From assembly GCA_002413325.1 (NCBI GenBank), contig DHWT01000165.1:3754-26858 (forward strand): a stretch of 23,105 nucleotides of DNA, given 5' to 3'. The notes under the pieces were generated by a model. The model did not search any database. It saw nothing but the letters and a program-made list of their open reading frames with translations, and was not told the DNA's origin. Of the stretch, positions 5,754 through 14,278 are shown piece after piece. Every line of letters begins with the position of its first letter. The stretch's first letter is position 1. This DNA comes from Chitinophagaceae bacterium UBA5175 (GTDB lineage Bacteria > Bacteroidota > Bacteroidia > Chitinophagales > Chitinophagaceae). A program made the position numbers and the translations under genes.

Positions 5754-6713
5754 TTATTTATTCCCGGTCATGGCCGGACGAAAATTTTCAGCACAGAATT
5801 GAAGCAGTTTTTCCAATTCCAGGCTCACATCATTGCGGATCAGATAACCTTCCGACAACAAACGCTCTATGGAGAAAACCAATTCCGGTTCTGCTGAAGG
5901 GGCCGACCCGGCCGGCAATACCAGGGGTAAATTTTTATGCAGCACCTGCACTGCGGCCCGTATGATCGCATCGGCCATATCGATCACCCTCATGGATAAA
6001 CCTGCGCCCAGGTTATATATCAGGTGTTCCGGAGGCCGGGAAAGCATCAACATCCTGGAGATGACTTCCTCCACATCCGTTAAGCTGATAAAATCCCGGA
6101 ACTGGCTTCCATTGGAAAGCAGGGTCAGGCTGCCCTTTTCCACTGCCTGACGACAGAGGTCATTCGCCAGGAGCGTCCAGCGATTGACATGAGGGGAAAC
6201 CGGAGCACCAAAAGAATTAGACAGGCGGAGCACCGTTCCCCTGATTTTATTTTGCTTTGAAGCAGCCACCACATAATCTTCTGCAGCCCGGTGGGTGATC
6301 GCGTAGGGATGTGTCGGAACCGGTAAGGTTTCCTCGGTAATGGTTCCCCGGAGCGGTGCACCATATATATGAGCTGTGGAAAAATAAATAAACCGTTCCA
6401 CGCCCTGTGATATACTGTTCTCCAGAACGATACGTGTTTCATCTACATTTACCCGGATCGCTTCCGAGGGATATTTTACACAATCCACTTCGTTCAATGC
6501 AGCCAGATGAATCACCGTATCTATAAATGAAGGAAAGGTTTCCCGGTCCAGCAAGGTTGCATGGTCAATCCGGCGGACATTCCCATGCAAACGCAATAAG
6601 GTATCTGATACGATATTCCTGGAGGATGCCCAGACCTCATGCTCTTCTGAAAGCCGGCGCGTGAGTCTCCCTCCGACAAATCCAAATCCTCCGGTAATTA
6701 ATATTCTGCTCAT
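5754..6713 (-). CDS. Extended SDR sugar-nucleotide reductase/epimerase with atypical YxxxH
   Basis: NAD(P)-dependent epimerase/dehydratase-family protein of 319 residues, acting on a nucleotide sugar. The Rossmann motif GGFGFVGG spans residues 8-15; Ser30 and Arg32 at the end of the second strand suggest NADP preference. FSTAHIYG (111-118) supplies the Ser/Thr of the active site. The catalytic motif normally reading YxxxK here reads YAITH (Tyr137 to His141), and the codon is clearly CAC. The gene starts within the stop of the RmlC-like gene (ATGA overlap at 6710-6713), so the two are translationally coupled. By position it is the likely 4-reductase (or further epimerase) acting on the CDP-4-keto-6-deoxyhexose made by its neighbours. 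Function is inferred; the changed lysine leaves open reduced or different activity. Confidence 0.85.
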   Translation of the reverse strand: MSRILITGGFGFVGGRLTRRLSEEHEVWASSRNIVSDTLLRLHGNVRRIDHATLLDRETFPSFIDTVIHLAALNEVDCVKYPSEAIRVNVDETRIVLENSISQGVERFIYFSTAHIYGAPLRGTITEETLPVPTHPYAITHRAAEDYVVAASKQNKIRGTVLRLSNSFGAPVSPHVNRWTLLANDLCRQAVEKGSLTLLSNGSQFRDFISLTDVEEVISRMLMLSRPPEHLIYNLGAGLSMRVIDMADAIIRAAVQVLHKNLPLVLPAGSAPSAEPELVFSIERLLSEGYLIRNDVSLELEKLLQFCAENFRPAMTGNK

Positions 6714-7156
6714 GCAAACCCGTTGAAGGGAATCAGGTCATTTTGAATGGGAAGGTTTTTAGCTTCTAACGGATCGTGGGGAATACTCGCGATATTCAGC
6801 AGCATATTGACCCCGTCCGAGAGTCCCTGGAATGCCATCCAGATGCCGGGTGGTACGGTTAACCGCTGGTAATTTTCCCTGGAAAGGGTTAATTCCTGGA
6901 TTGTTTTATAGGTAGGGCTATCCGAACGGTCATCATAGAGAACGAACCGGATGGCTCCCATCGGCACGACCAGGTTCAGGATCATCTTCCGATGTTTTTT
7001 CCAGCCTTTTACCGCATTTTTATGAATCGTGGAAAAATAAGCTTCGCCAAATCCCTGGAATGACGGTTCCCATTCCTTTAATGCATGCATGACTTCACCC
7101 GAATCGCCGGGGATCAATTTAAGTGGCGTAATGATTACATCCTTTATAATACCCAT
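6710..7156 (-). CDS. RmlC-like cupin sugar-nucleotide epimerase
   Basis: Cupin of the dTDP-4-dehydrorhamnose 3,5-epimerase-like family, 148 residues, shorter than classical RmlC (about 180). The visible core is FGEAYFSTIH (36-45), GWKKHRKM (51-58) with His55 in a position usual for this subfamily, and a strand segment ending in FVLYDDR (71-77), then VPPGIWMAFQG. It overlaps the CDP-glucose 4,6-dehydratase 3' end by 13 nt and the SDR start by 4 nt, so its likely substrate is CDP-4-keto-6-deoxy-D-glucose rather than a dTDP sugar. A 3-, 5- or 3,5-epimerisation followed by reduction would give a CDP-6-deoxyhexose of altered configuration, for example 6-deoxy-L-altrose-like. Family strong, exact reaction inferred. 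Confidence 0.85.
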   Translation of the reverse strand: MGIIKDVIITPLKLIPGDSGEVMHALKEWEPSFQGFGEAYFSTIHKNAVKGWKKHRKMILNLVVPMGAIRFVLYDDRSDSPTYKTIQELTLSRENYQRLTVPPGIWMAFQGLSDGVNMLLNIASIPHDPLEAKNLPIQNDLIPFNGFA

Positions 7157-8250
7157 GCAATAGATTTTTTTCCGGCAGCTTCCGCATAGGCACGGATCTG
7201 GTCTAATGTGTATCTGCTGATATCTTTTTTATCGTGGTTATAATAATGATTGTACCATTCCCCCGTTAGCCGCGCCGTCGTATCAAAATCCAGCGCCGGT
7301 TTCCATTGCAGGTAGTACAGGGCCTTATCGCAGTTCAGTTTAAGCAGACCGGCTTCATGGAAGTCCCTGTTCTCAGCAATGTCAAAATGTTTTTCCAGGG
7401 AACCGGATTCCCAGTATTTGCTCACGGCCTGTAATAATTCCAATACTGTATGATTCTGATCCGCCGCGGGGCCCATATTAAACGGCTCCCCGTTAATGAC
7501 GCCACCCGGTTCCGCCAGCACCTGCCCGGCACGCAGGTAACCACTCAGCGGTTCCAGTACATGCTGCCAGGGGCGGGTGGAATTGGGATTCCGGATCTGT
7601 ACCGCCTGATGTTCTTTCCAGGAACGGAAACAATCCGGCACGATGCGGTTCAGGGCCCAGTCACCGCCGCCGATCACATTCCCGGCGCGCACGATGGTAA
7701 GTTTTACTTTGGACCCCGGCTTTTTAAAATAAGAATGATAATAGGTTTTGATAACCAGCTCGGCCGCTCCTTTGGATGCGCTGTATGGATCCTTCCCGCC
7801 GAGTGCATCCTGCTCACGGTACCCCCAGATCCATTCTACATTATCGTAACATTTATCACTTGTGACAATTACCGCATTACATGGATTTGAAACAAACCGC
7901 AGGGCTTCCAGTATATGAGCTGTTCCGATCGTATTTGTCTGAAACGTTTCGATCGGATCTTCATAAGAAACGGAAACAATGGGCTGCGCTGCCAGGTGAA
8001 ACACAAAATCCGGCTGCACCTGCTGAAAGATTTCCTTCATCTTCGGCCCGTTGCAGATATTTTCAAAATGATGATCCGTTTTCTGTGCCAGCCCGAGTTC
8101 TTCAAAGAGGGAAGGCTGGCTCGGAATATCTTTTGAAATGCCGGTTACCCGGGCCCCCAGTGAATGAAGCCAGAGACTGAGCCAGGACCCTTTGAAACCG
8201 GTATTACCGGTTACAATTACTTTTTTACCCTTATATATATTGTTAAACAT
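7144..8250 (-). CDS. rfbG: CDP-glucose 4,6-dehydratase
   Basis: Forms CDP-4-keto-6-deoxy-D-glucose from CDP-D-glucose, the entry step to CDP-linked deoxysugars. It has 368 residues, normal for the family. TGNTGFKGSW (14-23) is the characteristic nucleotide-binding stretch of this enzyme, followed by LWLHSLGA. HLAAQP (85-90), TSDKCYDN (130-137) and the catalytic YSASK (Tyr156 to Lys160) are intact. The gene for its substrate-making enzyme, glucose-1-phosphate cytidylyltransferase, ends 3 nt upstream. No E1/E3-type dehydrase (ascarylose, abequose or tyvelose route) is present nearby, so the product probably keeps its 3-hydroxyl. Confidence 0.96.
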   Translation of the reverse strand: MFNNIYKGKKVIVTGNTGFKGSWLSLWLHSLGARVTGISKDIPSQPSLFEELGLAQKTDHHFENICNGPKMKEIFQQVQPDFVFHLAAQPIVSVSYEDPIETFQTNTIGTAHILEALRFVSNPCNAVIVTSDKCYDNVEWIWGYREQDALGGKDPYSASKGAAELVIKTYYHSYFKKPGSKVKLTIVRAGNVIGGGDWALNRIVPDCFRSWKEHQAVQIRNPNSTRPWQHVLEPLSGYLRAGQVLAEPGGVINGEPFNMGPAADQNHTVLELLQAVSKYWESGSLEKHFDIAENRDFHEAGLLKLNCDKALYYLQWKPALDFDTTARLTGEWYNHYYNHDKKDISRYTLDQIRAYAEAAGKKSIAWVL

Positions 8251-8253
8251 CGA

Positions 8254-9021
8254 TTACCAGGTTTTCCATTTGGCATGACCGGAGGCCCACATCTCATTCA
8301 ATGCAATCTTATCCCTCAGGGTATCCATGCATTTCCAAAACCCCTGGTGCCTGTAATTAAATAATTGCCCGTCTTTGGCGAGCATTTGCAAAGGTTCCTG
8401 TTCAAATACCGTTTGATCGCCATCTATATAATTCAGTACTTCCGGCTGGCAGATAAAAAATCCACCGTTGATCCAGTTGCCATCTCCTTTTGGTTTTTCC
8501 AGGAAGGATTTCACCCGGTTGCCTTCTGTTTCCAAAGCCCCAAACCGGCCTTCGGGCTGAACGGCCGTCATCGTAATATATTTTCCATGTTCCTTATGAA
8601 AACTGAGCAGTTTTTTAAAGTCAATATCCGAAACCCCATCACCATAAGTTAAAAGAAAAGTTTCATTACCGATATAATCTTTTGCTCTTTTTATACGCCC
8701 GCCCGTCATCGTATCCTGGCCGGTTTCCAGCAGAGTCACTTTCCAGGGCTCCGAAGTATTGCTATGTACTTCTATTTTATTGGTGCTGAGATCGATGGTC
8801 ACGTCGCTCTGGTGCAGGAAATAGTTTGCAAAATATTCCTTGATATAATATCCTTTATACCCCAGCAGGATCACGAATTCCGTAAAACCATATTGGGAAT
8901 ACCCTTTCATGATATGCCATAAAATGGGCTTCCCTCCAATTTCAGCCATTGGCTTCGGACGAATATCCGTTTCTTCACTTAACCTGGTTCCGAACCCGCC
9001 TGCAAGAAGTAATACTTTCAT
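8254..9021 (-). CDS. rfbF: Glucose-1-phosphate cytidylyltransferase
   Basis: Condenses CTP and alpha-D-glucose 1-phosphate to CDP-glucose plus pyrophosphate in the cytoplasm. It has 255 residues, the usual length. The nucleotidyltransferase signature GGFGTRL (8-14) is followed by RPKPM (21-25) with the conserved Lys23, then YGDG (126-129) with the metal-binding Asp128, and NGGFF near residue 186. It is the first gene of the CDP-deoxysugar module and is separated by 51 bp of AT-rich sequence from the double glycosyltransferase upstream, the widest gap in this half of the cluster apart from those around the methyltransferase. An internal promoter there is possible, but I see no clear match to the Bacteroidota -33/-7 consensus. 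Confidence 0.96.
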   Translation of the reverse strand: MKVLLLAGGFGTRLSEETDIRPKPMAEIGGKPILWHIMKGYSQYGFTEFVILLGYKGYYIKEYFANYFLHQSDVTIDLSTNKIEVHSNTSEPWKVTLLETGQDTMTGGRIKRAKDYIGNETFLLTYGDGVSDIDFKKLLSFHKEHGKYITMTAVQPEGRFGALETEGNRVKSFLEKPKGDGNWINGGFFICQPEVLNYIDGDQTVFEQEPLQMLAKDGQLFNYRHQGFWKCMDTLRDKIALNEMWASGHAKWKTW

Positions 9022-9072
9022 ATTTCCGGTATTATCATATTTTAAATATCAACCCAACCATTCACCTTCTGG

Positions 9073-11379
9073 TCATCCGAATAACTTCCTGTATCTATCA
9101 TGTAATCTGGGAATATCGAAGCTGTCCCTGGCAAGCTCAAACGCATTTCTGCTCCATTCATCGTATTCTTCCTGTTTCCAGGCCAATGCCTTCCCGAGTG
9201 CCTCCTTAAACTGGTCTTTTTCACTTAGCGGCAGGTCCCATCCGGCTTTTTTATTTTCCAGGTATCTCCAGGGAGTCTGGTCACTGATGAGTACGGGATC
9301 ACCGGCCGACAGGGCTTCATAAATGACATGACCATAGTTTTCCCCAAGCGTTGGTAAAACAAATAAATGATAGGCCCGCATCGTCGCGAATACCTGGTCA
9401 TAGGGTATCGGACCTTTAAAATCCACCCGTATATTCGTCCCCAGTAAGGAGGACAATTGCCTGCAGTCCTTTGCATAGTTTTTATCTTCTTCCATGCCAT
9501 ACACGTCAAAAACCAGCTTCACATCGCTCCCGAGTTCCGTGAGAATCTTCAGAAAATAATATAAATTTTTCTTCGGATGTATTCTCGAAATAAAAACGCA
9601 GGACAGCTCATCCGGCCTTTTTATTTTGGAACGCCATTGGCGAAGGGACGTATTGGGAATATTATCCAGTACGGTAATCTTCGCTTTCGTGGAAAAGAAA
9701 AAAAGTATATCCTTTTGCTCCTGCTTATTGGTCGCGTGAAAGATCACTTTCCGATGCCACGCGATGAACCTGAATAACCTCAGGAAAATATATTTCTTGA
9801 AATATTTCCTTTTTAATGCGCCTTTATGCAACATACCCCGCGGGGCCAGTATGATCTTTCCGCTATAATGATTCCAAAGCAGCACCCATAACGGCAGCAA
9901 GGTATATAATCGGGAATACATACTGTTGAAATATACAAAATCAGGGTTTATGTTTTCTACCAGCTGTTTCACACGATTCCGCGTAATAAAATCCGGTGAG
10001 GCATACCATATGTTTACCCCGGCCTCATTCCGGATCCATTGATTTACCGGAATTCCCTGGTAAGGAGCCTGATCACCGAGATCCCTGTCGGAACAGATAA
10101 TATAAAATTCATATTCCCCCTTCAGGATATTTACAATATTCCTGCAGGACTGAATGGGCCCGCCTGCTTTATAACCTGGTTCATACCAGTCAGTAAATAA
10201 CAAAATCGACTTGGTTTCGGGACTTGAAAACAACTGCCTGTATTTTTCAAGGGCATGCAGTTCCTGCAGGTATTCTTTGGCATAGGCATAGGCCCCCTCA
10301 GACCATTCCATGTATTCCCGCTGGTCCCATCCGGCCGCCCGGGTAATGGCATCCATGAATTTTTCTTTCATCTGAAGCGGGATATCCCAGCCCACTTTCA
10401 AGGGCTCGAGATTTCTCCAGGGAGTCTGATCGCTGATCATCACGGGCAGTCCCGTAGACAGGGCTTCAAATATAGCGTGACCATAATTCTCACCCAGGGT
10501 GGGCAATACAAATACATGATACTGCCTGAGCATTTCAAAAACCCTGTTGAATGGAACGCCCCCCATAAACCGCACTTTTATATTCGGGGGGAGGGATGCA
10601 GCGATCTTTTTGCATTGTTCTGCATAATCATGATGGTCTTCAGAACCATAAATATCAAACCCGATTTCAATATCATGGTCTACTTCTTTCAGCAGGTCCA
10701 GGAAATAATGCAAATTCTTTTTCGGATGTATCCTGGAAAGAAATATGCATTTCAGGCTGCCTTTTTCCTTGCTTCTTTCCTGCAGAGGCTGGTCATTGAA
10801 AGTGGGGATATCTTCAACGACCGCTACATTCGCCCTTCCGGTGAAAAAAAACTCAATATCCTTTCGTTCCTGTTCATCCGTGGCCTGGAAAATAATTTTC
10901 CTGCTCCATCCGATCAACAGAAACATTTTCAGAAAAACGACTTTTTTTATGTATTTTATTTTCAGTGCCCCCTTGTGCAGCATGCCCCTGGGTGCAAGAA
11001 TCATTTTACCATGGTAGCGATTATTCAATAATATCCATAACGGCAATAGTGTGTATTTGAATGAATACATACTGTTGAAGTAAACGAAGTCAGGTTTTAC
11101 TTCCTCTAAAAGTTTTAACAACCGCCGCCTCCCCATAAAATCGGGGGAGGCATACCATATGTTTACCCCCGTTTCAGTTTTTATCCATTGGTTTACCGGG
11201 ATTCCCTTATAAGGAACCTGGTCGCCCAGGTCCCGGTCTGAACAAAGAACAAAAAAATCATAGGTTCCTTTTAAACCAGCAACCACATTTTTACAGGCCT
11301 GGATCGGGCCTCCCGCTTTAAAGCCGGGTTCGTACCAGTCTGTGAACATCAATATTTTTTGCCTGCCCGCCCGCTGCAT
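9073..11379 (-). CDS. Double glycosyltransferase: two fused, duplicated GT4 enzymes
   Basis: A 768-residue protein made of two complete GT4-type (GT-B fold) glycosyltransferases in tandem. Counting from the ATG at 11379, ILMFTDWYEPGF near residue 9 recurs as ILLFTDWYEPGY near 392, an offset of 383 residues that holds along the whole protein with virtually no linker (junction near base 10209). By hand count about 80 of the first 110 aligned residues are identical. Each half has RISRIHPKKNL-type donor-domain entry and an intact EX7E motif in LGENYGH-IFEA/IYEA. Both halves could therefore be active, adding two residues in succession. The frame is open to an ATG at 11457, but that would overlap asnB by 64 nt; 11379 lies 14 nt past the asnB stop and begins where the homology begins, so I prefer it. 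Confidence 0.9.
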   Translation of the reverse strand: MQRAGRQKILMFTDWYEPGFKAGGPIQACKNVVAGLKGTYDFFVLCSDRDLGDQVPYKGIPVNQWIKTETGVNIWYASPDFMGRRRLLKLLEEVKPDFVYFNSMYSFKYTLLPLWILLNNRYHGKMILAPRGMLHKGALKIKYIKKVVFLKMFLLIGWSRKIIFQATDEQERKDIEFFFTGRANVAVVEDIPTFNDQPLQERSKEKGSLKCIFLSRIHPKKNLHYFLDLLKEVDHDIEIGFDIYGSEDHHDYAEQCKKIAASLPPNIKVRFMGGVPFNRVFEMLRQYHVFVLPTLGENYGHAIFEALSTGLPVMISDQTPWRNLEPLKVGWDIPLQMKEKFMDAITRAAGWDQREYMEWSEGAYAYAKEYLQELHALEKYRQLFSSPETKSILLFTDWYEPGYKAGGPIQSCRNIVNILKGEYEFYIICSDRDLGDQAPYQGIPVNQWIRNEAGVNIWYASPDFITRNRVKQLVENINPDFVYFNSMYSRLYTLLPLWVLLWNHYSGKIILAPRGMLHKGALKRKYFKKYIFLRLFRFIAWHRKVIFHATNKQEQKDILFFFSTKAKITVLDNIPNTSLRQWRSKIKRPDELSCVFISRIHPKKNLYYFLKILTELGSDVKLVFDVYGMEEDKNYAKDCRQLSSLLGTNIRVDFKGPIPYDQVFATMRAYHLFVLPTLGENYGHVIYEALSAGDPVLISDQTPWRYLENKKAGWDLPLSEKDQFKEALGKALAWKQEEYDEWSRNAFELARDSFDIPRLHDRYRKLFG

Positions 11380-11393
11380 GTCTGATAATTCTT

Positions 11394-13250
11394 TTATTCG
11401 GTTCCGTTTTTCTCCAGCCAATATTCCAGTACAACAAATAACCAGATTTCCATCCACCGGATCTGATCATCCCCTTTGAGAAATGCCTGCCAGTACTGTG
11501 CGAGCTTTTTTCCCTGAATAAAAGTGCGTTGGCACATGTTGTTTATATAATGCCCGCAAAAGGATCGCAATTCATTTCTTAACCAGGATTTCCAGGGAAA
11601 ATCAAAACCCTGCTTTTTTCTGAATACAATGCTGTCCGGTAACAGGGGCTTTAAGGAATCGACCAGTAAACTTTTTGGATAAACAGGTACTTTAAAATGG
11701 TCCGGAACAGACATCACGAATTCCACCAGGTCCTGATCGAAAAAAGGTTCCCTGATTTCCAGGGAATGCGCCATACTCATCTGGTCCGTGTCTTTTAATA
11801 AAGTCTGCTGGGTGTAACCCAGGTATTCTGCCGCCGTTACCTGGCTGAATAATGGCAGCCTGGATAATTCCTTTTTTTTTGAAATCAATTGCTCTGAAAG
11901 GGTCAGGGTATCTGGGCTATGTAAGCGGGTTAATTCCTGTAACACAGACGGGGAGACGATTTGCCTGAAAACAGGATAACTGTTTTCTATCCCCGGAGAA
12001 GGCATCCCGATCAATTGACGCATCCGGTCTTTTTTTGATCCCTTACCCATCAATCCGCCGGCCATATGCCTGACGAATAAAGGCAATTTCCAGATCCAGC
12101 TTTTTTGCTGAAGTTGGATATAATTCGTGAACAGCGGATATCCGGCAAAAAGTTCATCACCCCCGATACCTGAAAGCGCCACACGGATGCCCTGCGCATG
12201 AATGGCTTTTGAAACTACGTAACTGTTGATGCCATCCCCTGTCGGAATGTCCATGGCGTCGAGCGCATGGGTCAGCTCCGCCAGCATCACTTCCGGTTTA
12301 AGATGAATACGGGTATGGTCTGCATGAAATTTTTTAGCGACTGTTTCCGCATAGCGGGACTCATCGAATTCCACATCATCGAAAGTTACCGTAAACGTTT
12401 TGGGCGAAGGGTCGCCGGCTTCCACCATCAGTCCTACGACGGCACTGGAGTCAATACCACCCGACAATAAAGCCCCGACGGGCACATCACTTACCAGTCG
12501 CCGTTTCACAGATTGAAGCATCAGCGATTTAACCTTTTCTTCCACCTGTTTTTTATCCGTCAGGTTAAAGTCATACCGCCTCGTAACCGGATCCCAGTAG
12601 GATTCCGTATGGACCATGCCTCCCTGAATCCGGATCCAGGTACCAGCTTCCATTTGCCTGATCCCCTTCACGGGAGTAAAAGGAAATCCGATGGACTGGT
12701 ACCTGAAGTATTCAGCAATTGCTGAATGGTCCAATTCTTTTTTACCGGGCATTGCAGACAGGACGGCACGCAGTTCCGATGCAAAAATATACTGATCTCC
12801 ATCCTGATAATAATACAAAGGCTTTACACCCAGCCGGTCGCGCGCGATAAACAGGGACCTTTCCTCCCCGTCCCAGATGGCCATCGTAAACATGCCGCGT
12901 AAATGATTCAGGCAGGCTACGCCCCATTTCATGTATCCCGCCAGGATCACTTCCGTATCGCTGTGCGTCCGGAACGGATAGTCGCTCAAGCCGGGTTTGA
13001 TTTCCGCATAATTATAGATCTCCCCGTTAAAGATCAAGGTGTAGCGGCCGCCCGGATCCCTGAAGGGCTGATTGGCTGCATTGGATAAATCAATGATGGA
13101 AAGACGCCGGTGACCCAGGGCCAGTTCGTGATCTGTAAAAATACCTTCCGCATCCGGACCGCGATGGCGCATGGAATCCGCCATCCGCTGTATCAGGGAC
13201 TCTTCAACCGGTTTGTTATTAAAATATAATATGCCCGCTATGCCACACAT
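11394..13250 (-). CDS. asnB: Glutamine-hydrolysing asparagine synthase-type amidotransferase
   Basis: Class II glutamine amidotransferase fused to an ATP-pyrophosphatase synthase domain, 618 residues. Cys2 follows the initiator Met, giving the N-terminal nucleophile after Met removal; HRRLSIID (48-55), FNGEIYNY (74-81) and SDTE (97-100) are the glutaminase pocket; SGGIDSS (263-269) is the PP-loop of the synthase domain, with SGIGGDELFAGY later. In polysaccharide clusters such proteins are generally thought to amidate a uronic acid or similar carboxylate of the glycan rather than make free asparagine; that role is inferred from context. The Cys2 requirement fixes the start at 13250, which overlaps the end of the upstream GT4 gene by 13 nt. 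Confidence 0.93.
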   Translation of the reverse strand: MCGIAGILYFNNKPVEESLIQRMADSMRHRGPDAEGIFTDHELALGHRRLSIIDLSNAANQPFRDPGGRYTLIFNGEIYNYAEIKPGLSDYPFRTHSDTEVILAGYMKWGVACLNHLRGMFTMAIWDGEERSLFIARDRLGVKPLYYYQDGDQYIFASELRAVLSAMPGKKELDHSAIAEYFRYQSIGFPFTPVKGIRQMEAGTWIRIQGGMVHTESYWDPVTRRYDFNLTDKKQVEEKVKSLMLQSVKRRLVSDVPVGALLSGGIDSSAVVGLMVEAGDPSPKTFTVTFDDVEFDESRYAETVAKKFHADHTRIHLKPEVMLAELTHALDAMDIPTGDGINSYVVSKAIHAQGIRVALSGIGGDELFAGYPLFTNYIQLQQKSWIWKLPLFVRHMAGGLMGKGSKKDRMRQLIGMPSPGIENSYPVFRQIVSPSVLQELTRLHSPDTLTLSEQLISKKKELSRLPLFSQVTAAEYLGYTQQTLLKDTDQMSMAHSLEIREPFFDQDLVEFVMSVPDHFKVPVYPKSLLVDSLKPLLPDSIVFRKKQGFDFPWKSWLRNELRSFCGHYINNMCQRTFIQGKKLAQYWQAFLKGDDQIRWMEIWLFVVLEYWLEKNGTE

Positions 13251-14245
13251 TGCTGATTGTTCAGGATCGCTGCGTATAACTTCAGGTACTGGTCAGCGAT
13301 TTCCTGCACGTCGTATTGTTTTATATTCTCAAATCCCTTGTTAACGATTGACTCGCGATAGCCATCGTCTTCAATAATTCTTTTGATGCCAGCCCGGATA
13401 GACTCCGTTTGATCCGGGTCCACCAGACAGGCGCCTGCTCCTGCCACTTCCTTCATGGGAGAGATATTACTCGTCAGCACGGGGCGACCCGCTTTTTGTC
13501 CCTCGAGGATGGGTAAACCGAATCCTTCATACAGTGAAGGAAAAATAACCATATCACAGGCGGCATAACGGTCGGCCATTTCATTTTCTGAAAGTTCCCT
13601 GAACTGCCTGAAACGGATATGATATTTCTGCAAAAGCAACAGATGTTCTTCCGGAATCCGGCCCACGATTTCCAGGGTGCACGGGATTCCGGCCAATGCC
13701 TCCGCAATCCGGTCAAGATTTTTGTTGGGCGTTGACCCGATGAACAATAAAGCCGGACTGTCGGCATGAAACTGCTGTGCCCGGTAATAGATATGCGCAT
13801 TCACCGGGTTGGGTATCACAACCACTTTTGCAGGATCACAGCCCGTAAACTGTACGATTTCGTTTTTTGATTTTTCCGATATCGTGGTAACAAACCGGCA
13901 TTTTTTAACCGGCAGTTTCAGGAAGATCCATTTAAAAAATACCCGTTTCAATCCCCTGCTTTCGCGGATAAAAACACTGTCATGTATCGTCAGTATGGTT
14001 TTTCTTTTGGGTAATGCCAGTACGATATAATGGACATCTCCTGTTACATGATAAATATCGGCATTGCTTTTCCTTGCAAATGCCAGGTTCCGCGCCATAT
14101 CGTACAGGGAAGCGTTGTAAAAGGGCATATATTGCGATTGCACGGAAAATCCTATTTGCAATCCTCCCATCAGGGAAGCAAATACCTTTTCAATGCTGTA
14201 AAAAAGCGGGTTGGGCTTCCTGAATATTAATAGAACCAGGGGCAA
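13238..14245 (-). CDS. GT4-family glycosyltransferase
   Basis: Retaining GT-B glycosyltransferase of family 4, 335 residues. The N-terminal strand LLIFRKPNPLFYSIEKVF (5-22) resembles a known Bacteroidota subgroup; HVTGDVHY (66-73) and TIHDSVFI (86-93) line the acceptor side; IPNPVN (144-149) and LLFIGSTPNKNL (167-178) begin the donor domain; the EX7E motif is intact as EGFGLPILE (240-248). No signal peptide or membrane helix is seen. It is slightly short for GT4 but covers both domains. It overlaps the asnB start by 13 nt and follows the polymerase gene by 33 bp. Donor and acceptor are unknown. Confidence 0.9.
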   Translation of the reverse strand: MPLVLLIFRKPNPLFYSIEKVFASLMGGLQIGFSVQSQYMPFYNASLYDMARNLAFARKSNADIYHVTGDVHYIVLALPKRKTILTIHDSVFIRESRGLKRVFFKWIFLKLPVKKCRFVTTISEKSKNEIVQFTGCDPAKVVVIPNPVNAHIYYRAQQFHADSPALLFIGSTPNKNLDRIAEALAGIPCTLEIVGRIPEEHLLLLQKYHIRFRQFRELSENEMADRYAACDMVIFPSLYEGFGLPILEGQKAGRPVLTSNISPMKEVAGAGACLVDPDQTESIRAGIKRIIEDDGYRESIVNKGFENIKQYDVQEIADQYLKLYAAILNNQQCVA

Positions 14246-14278
14246 AGGAATGGTTTATGAATCTGAAATAGCCGGGGA

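Noticed and set aside
9022..9072. AT-rich 51-bp gap upstream of rfbF as a promoter
   Set aside because: No convincing TTTG and TAnnTTTG pair at the expected spacing was found on the minus strand, so it is not listed as a promoter.
10255..11031. Plus-strand open frame of 258 codons opposite the first half of the fused glycosyltransferase
   Set aside because: The minus-strand frame carries clear GT4 motifs in both halves; the antisense translation has no recognisable domain.
11380..11457. Longer N-terminus for the fused glycosyltransferase from the ATG at 11457
   Set aside because: It would overlap asnB by 64 nt and add 26 residues with no counterpart in the second half; the ATG at 11379 fits the homology boundary.
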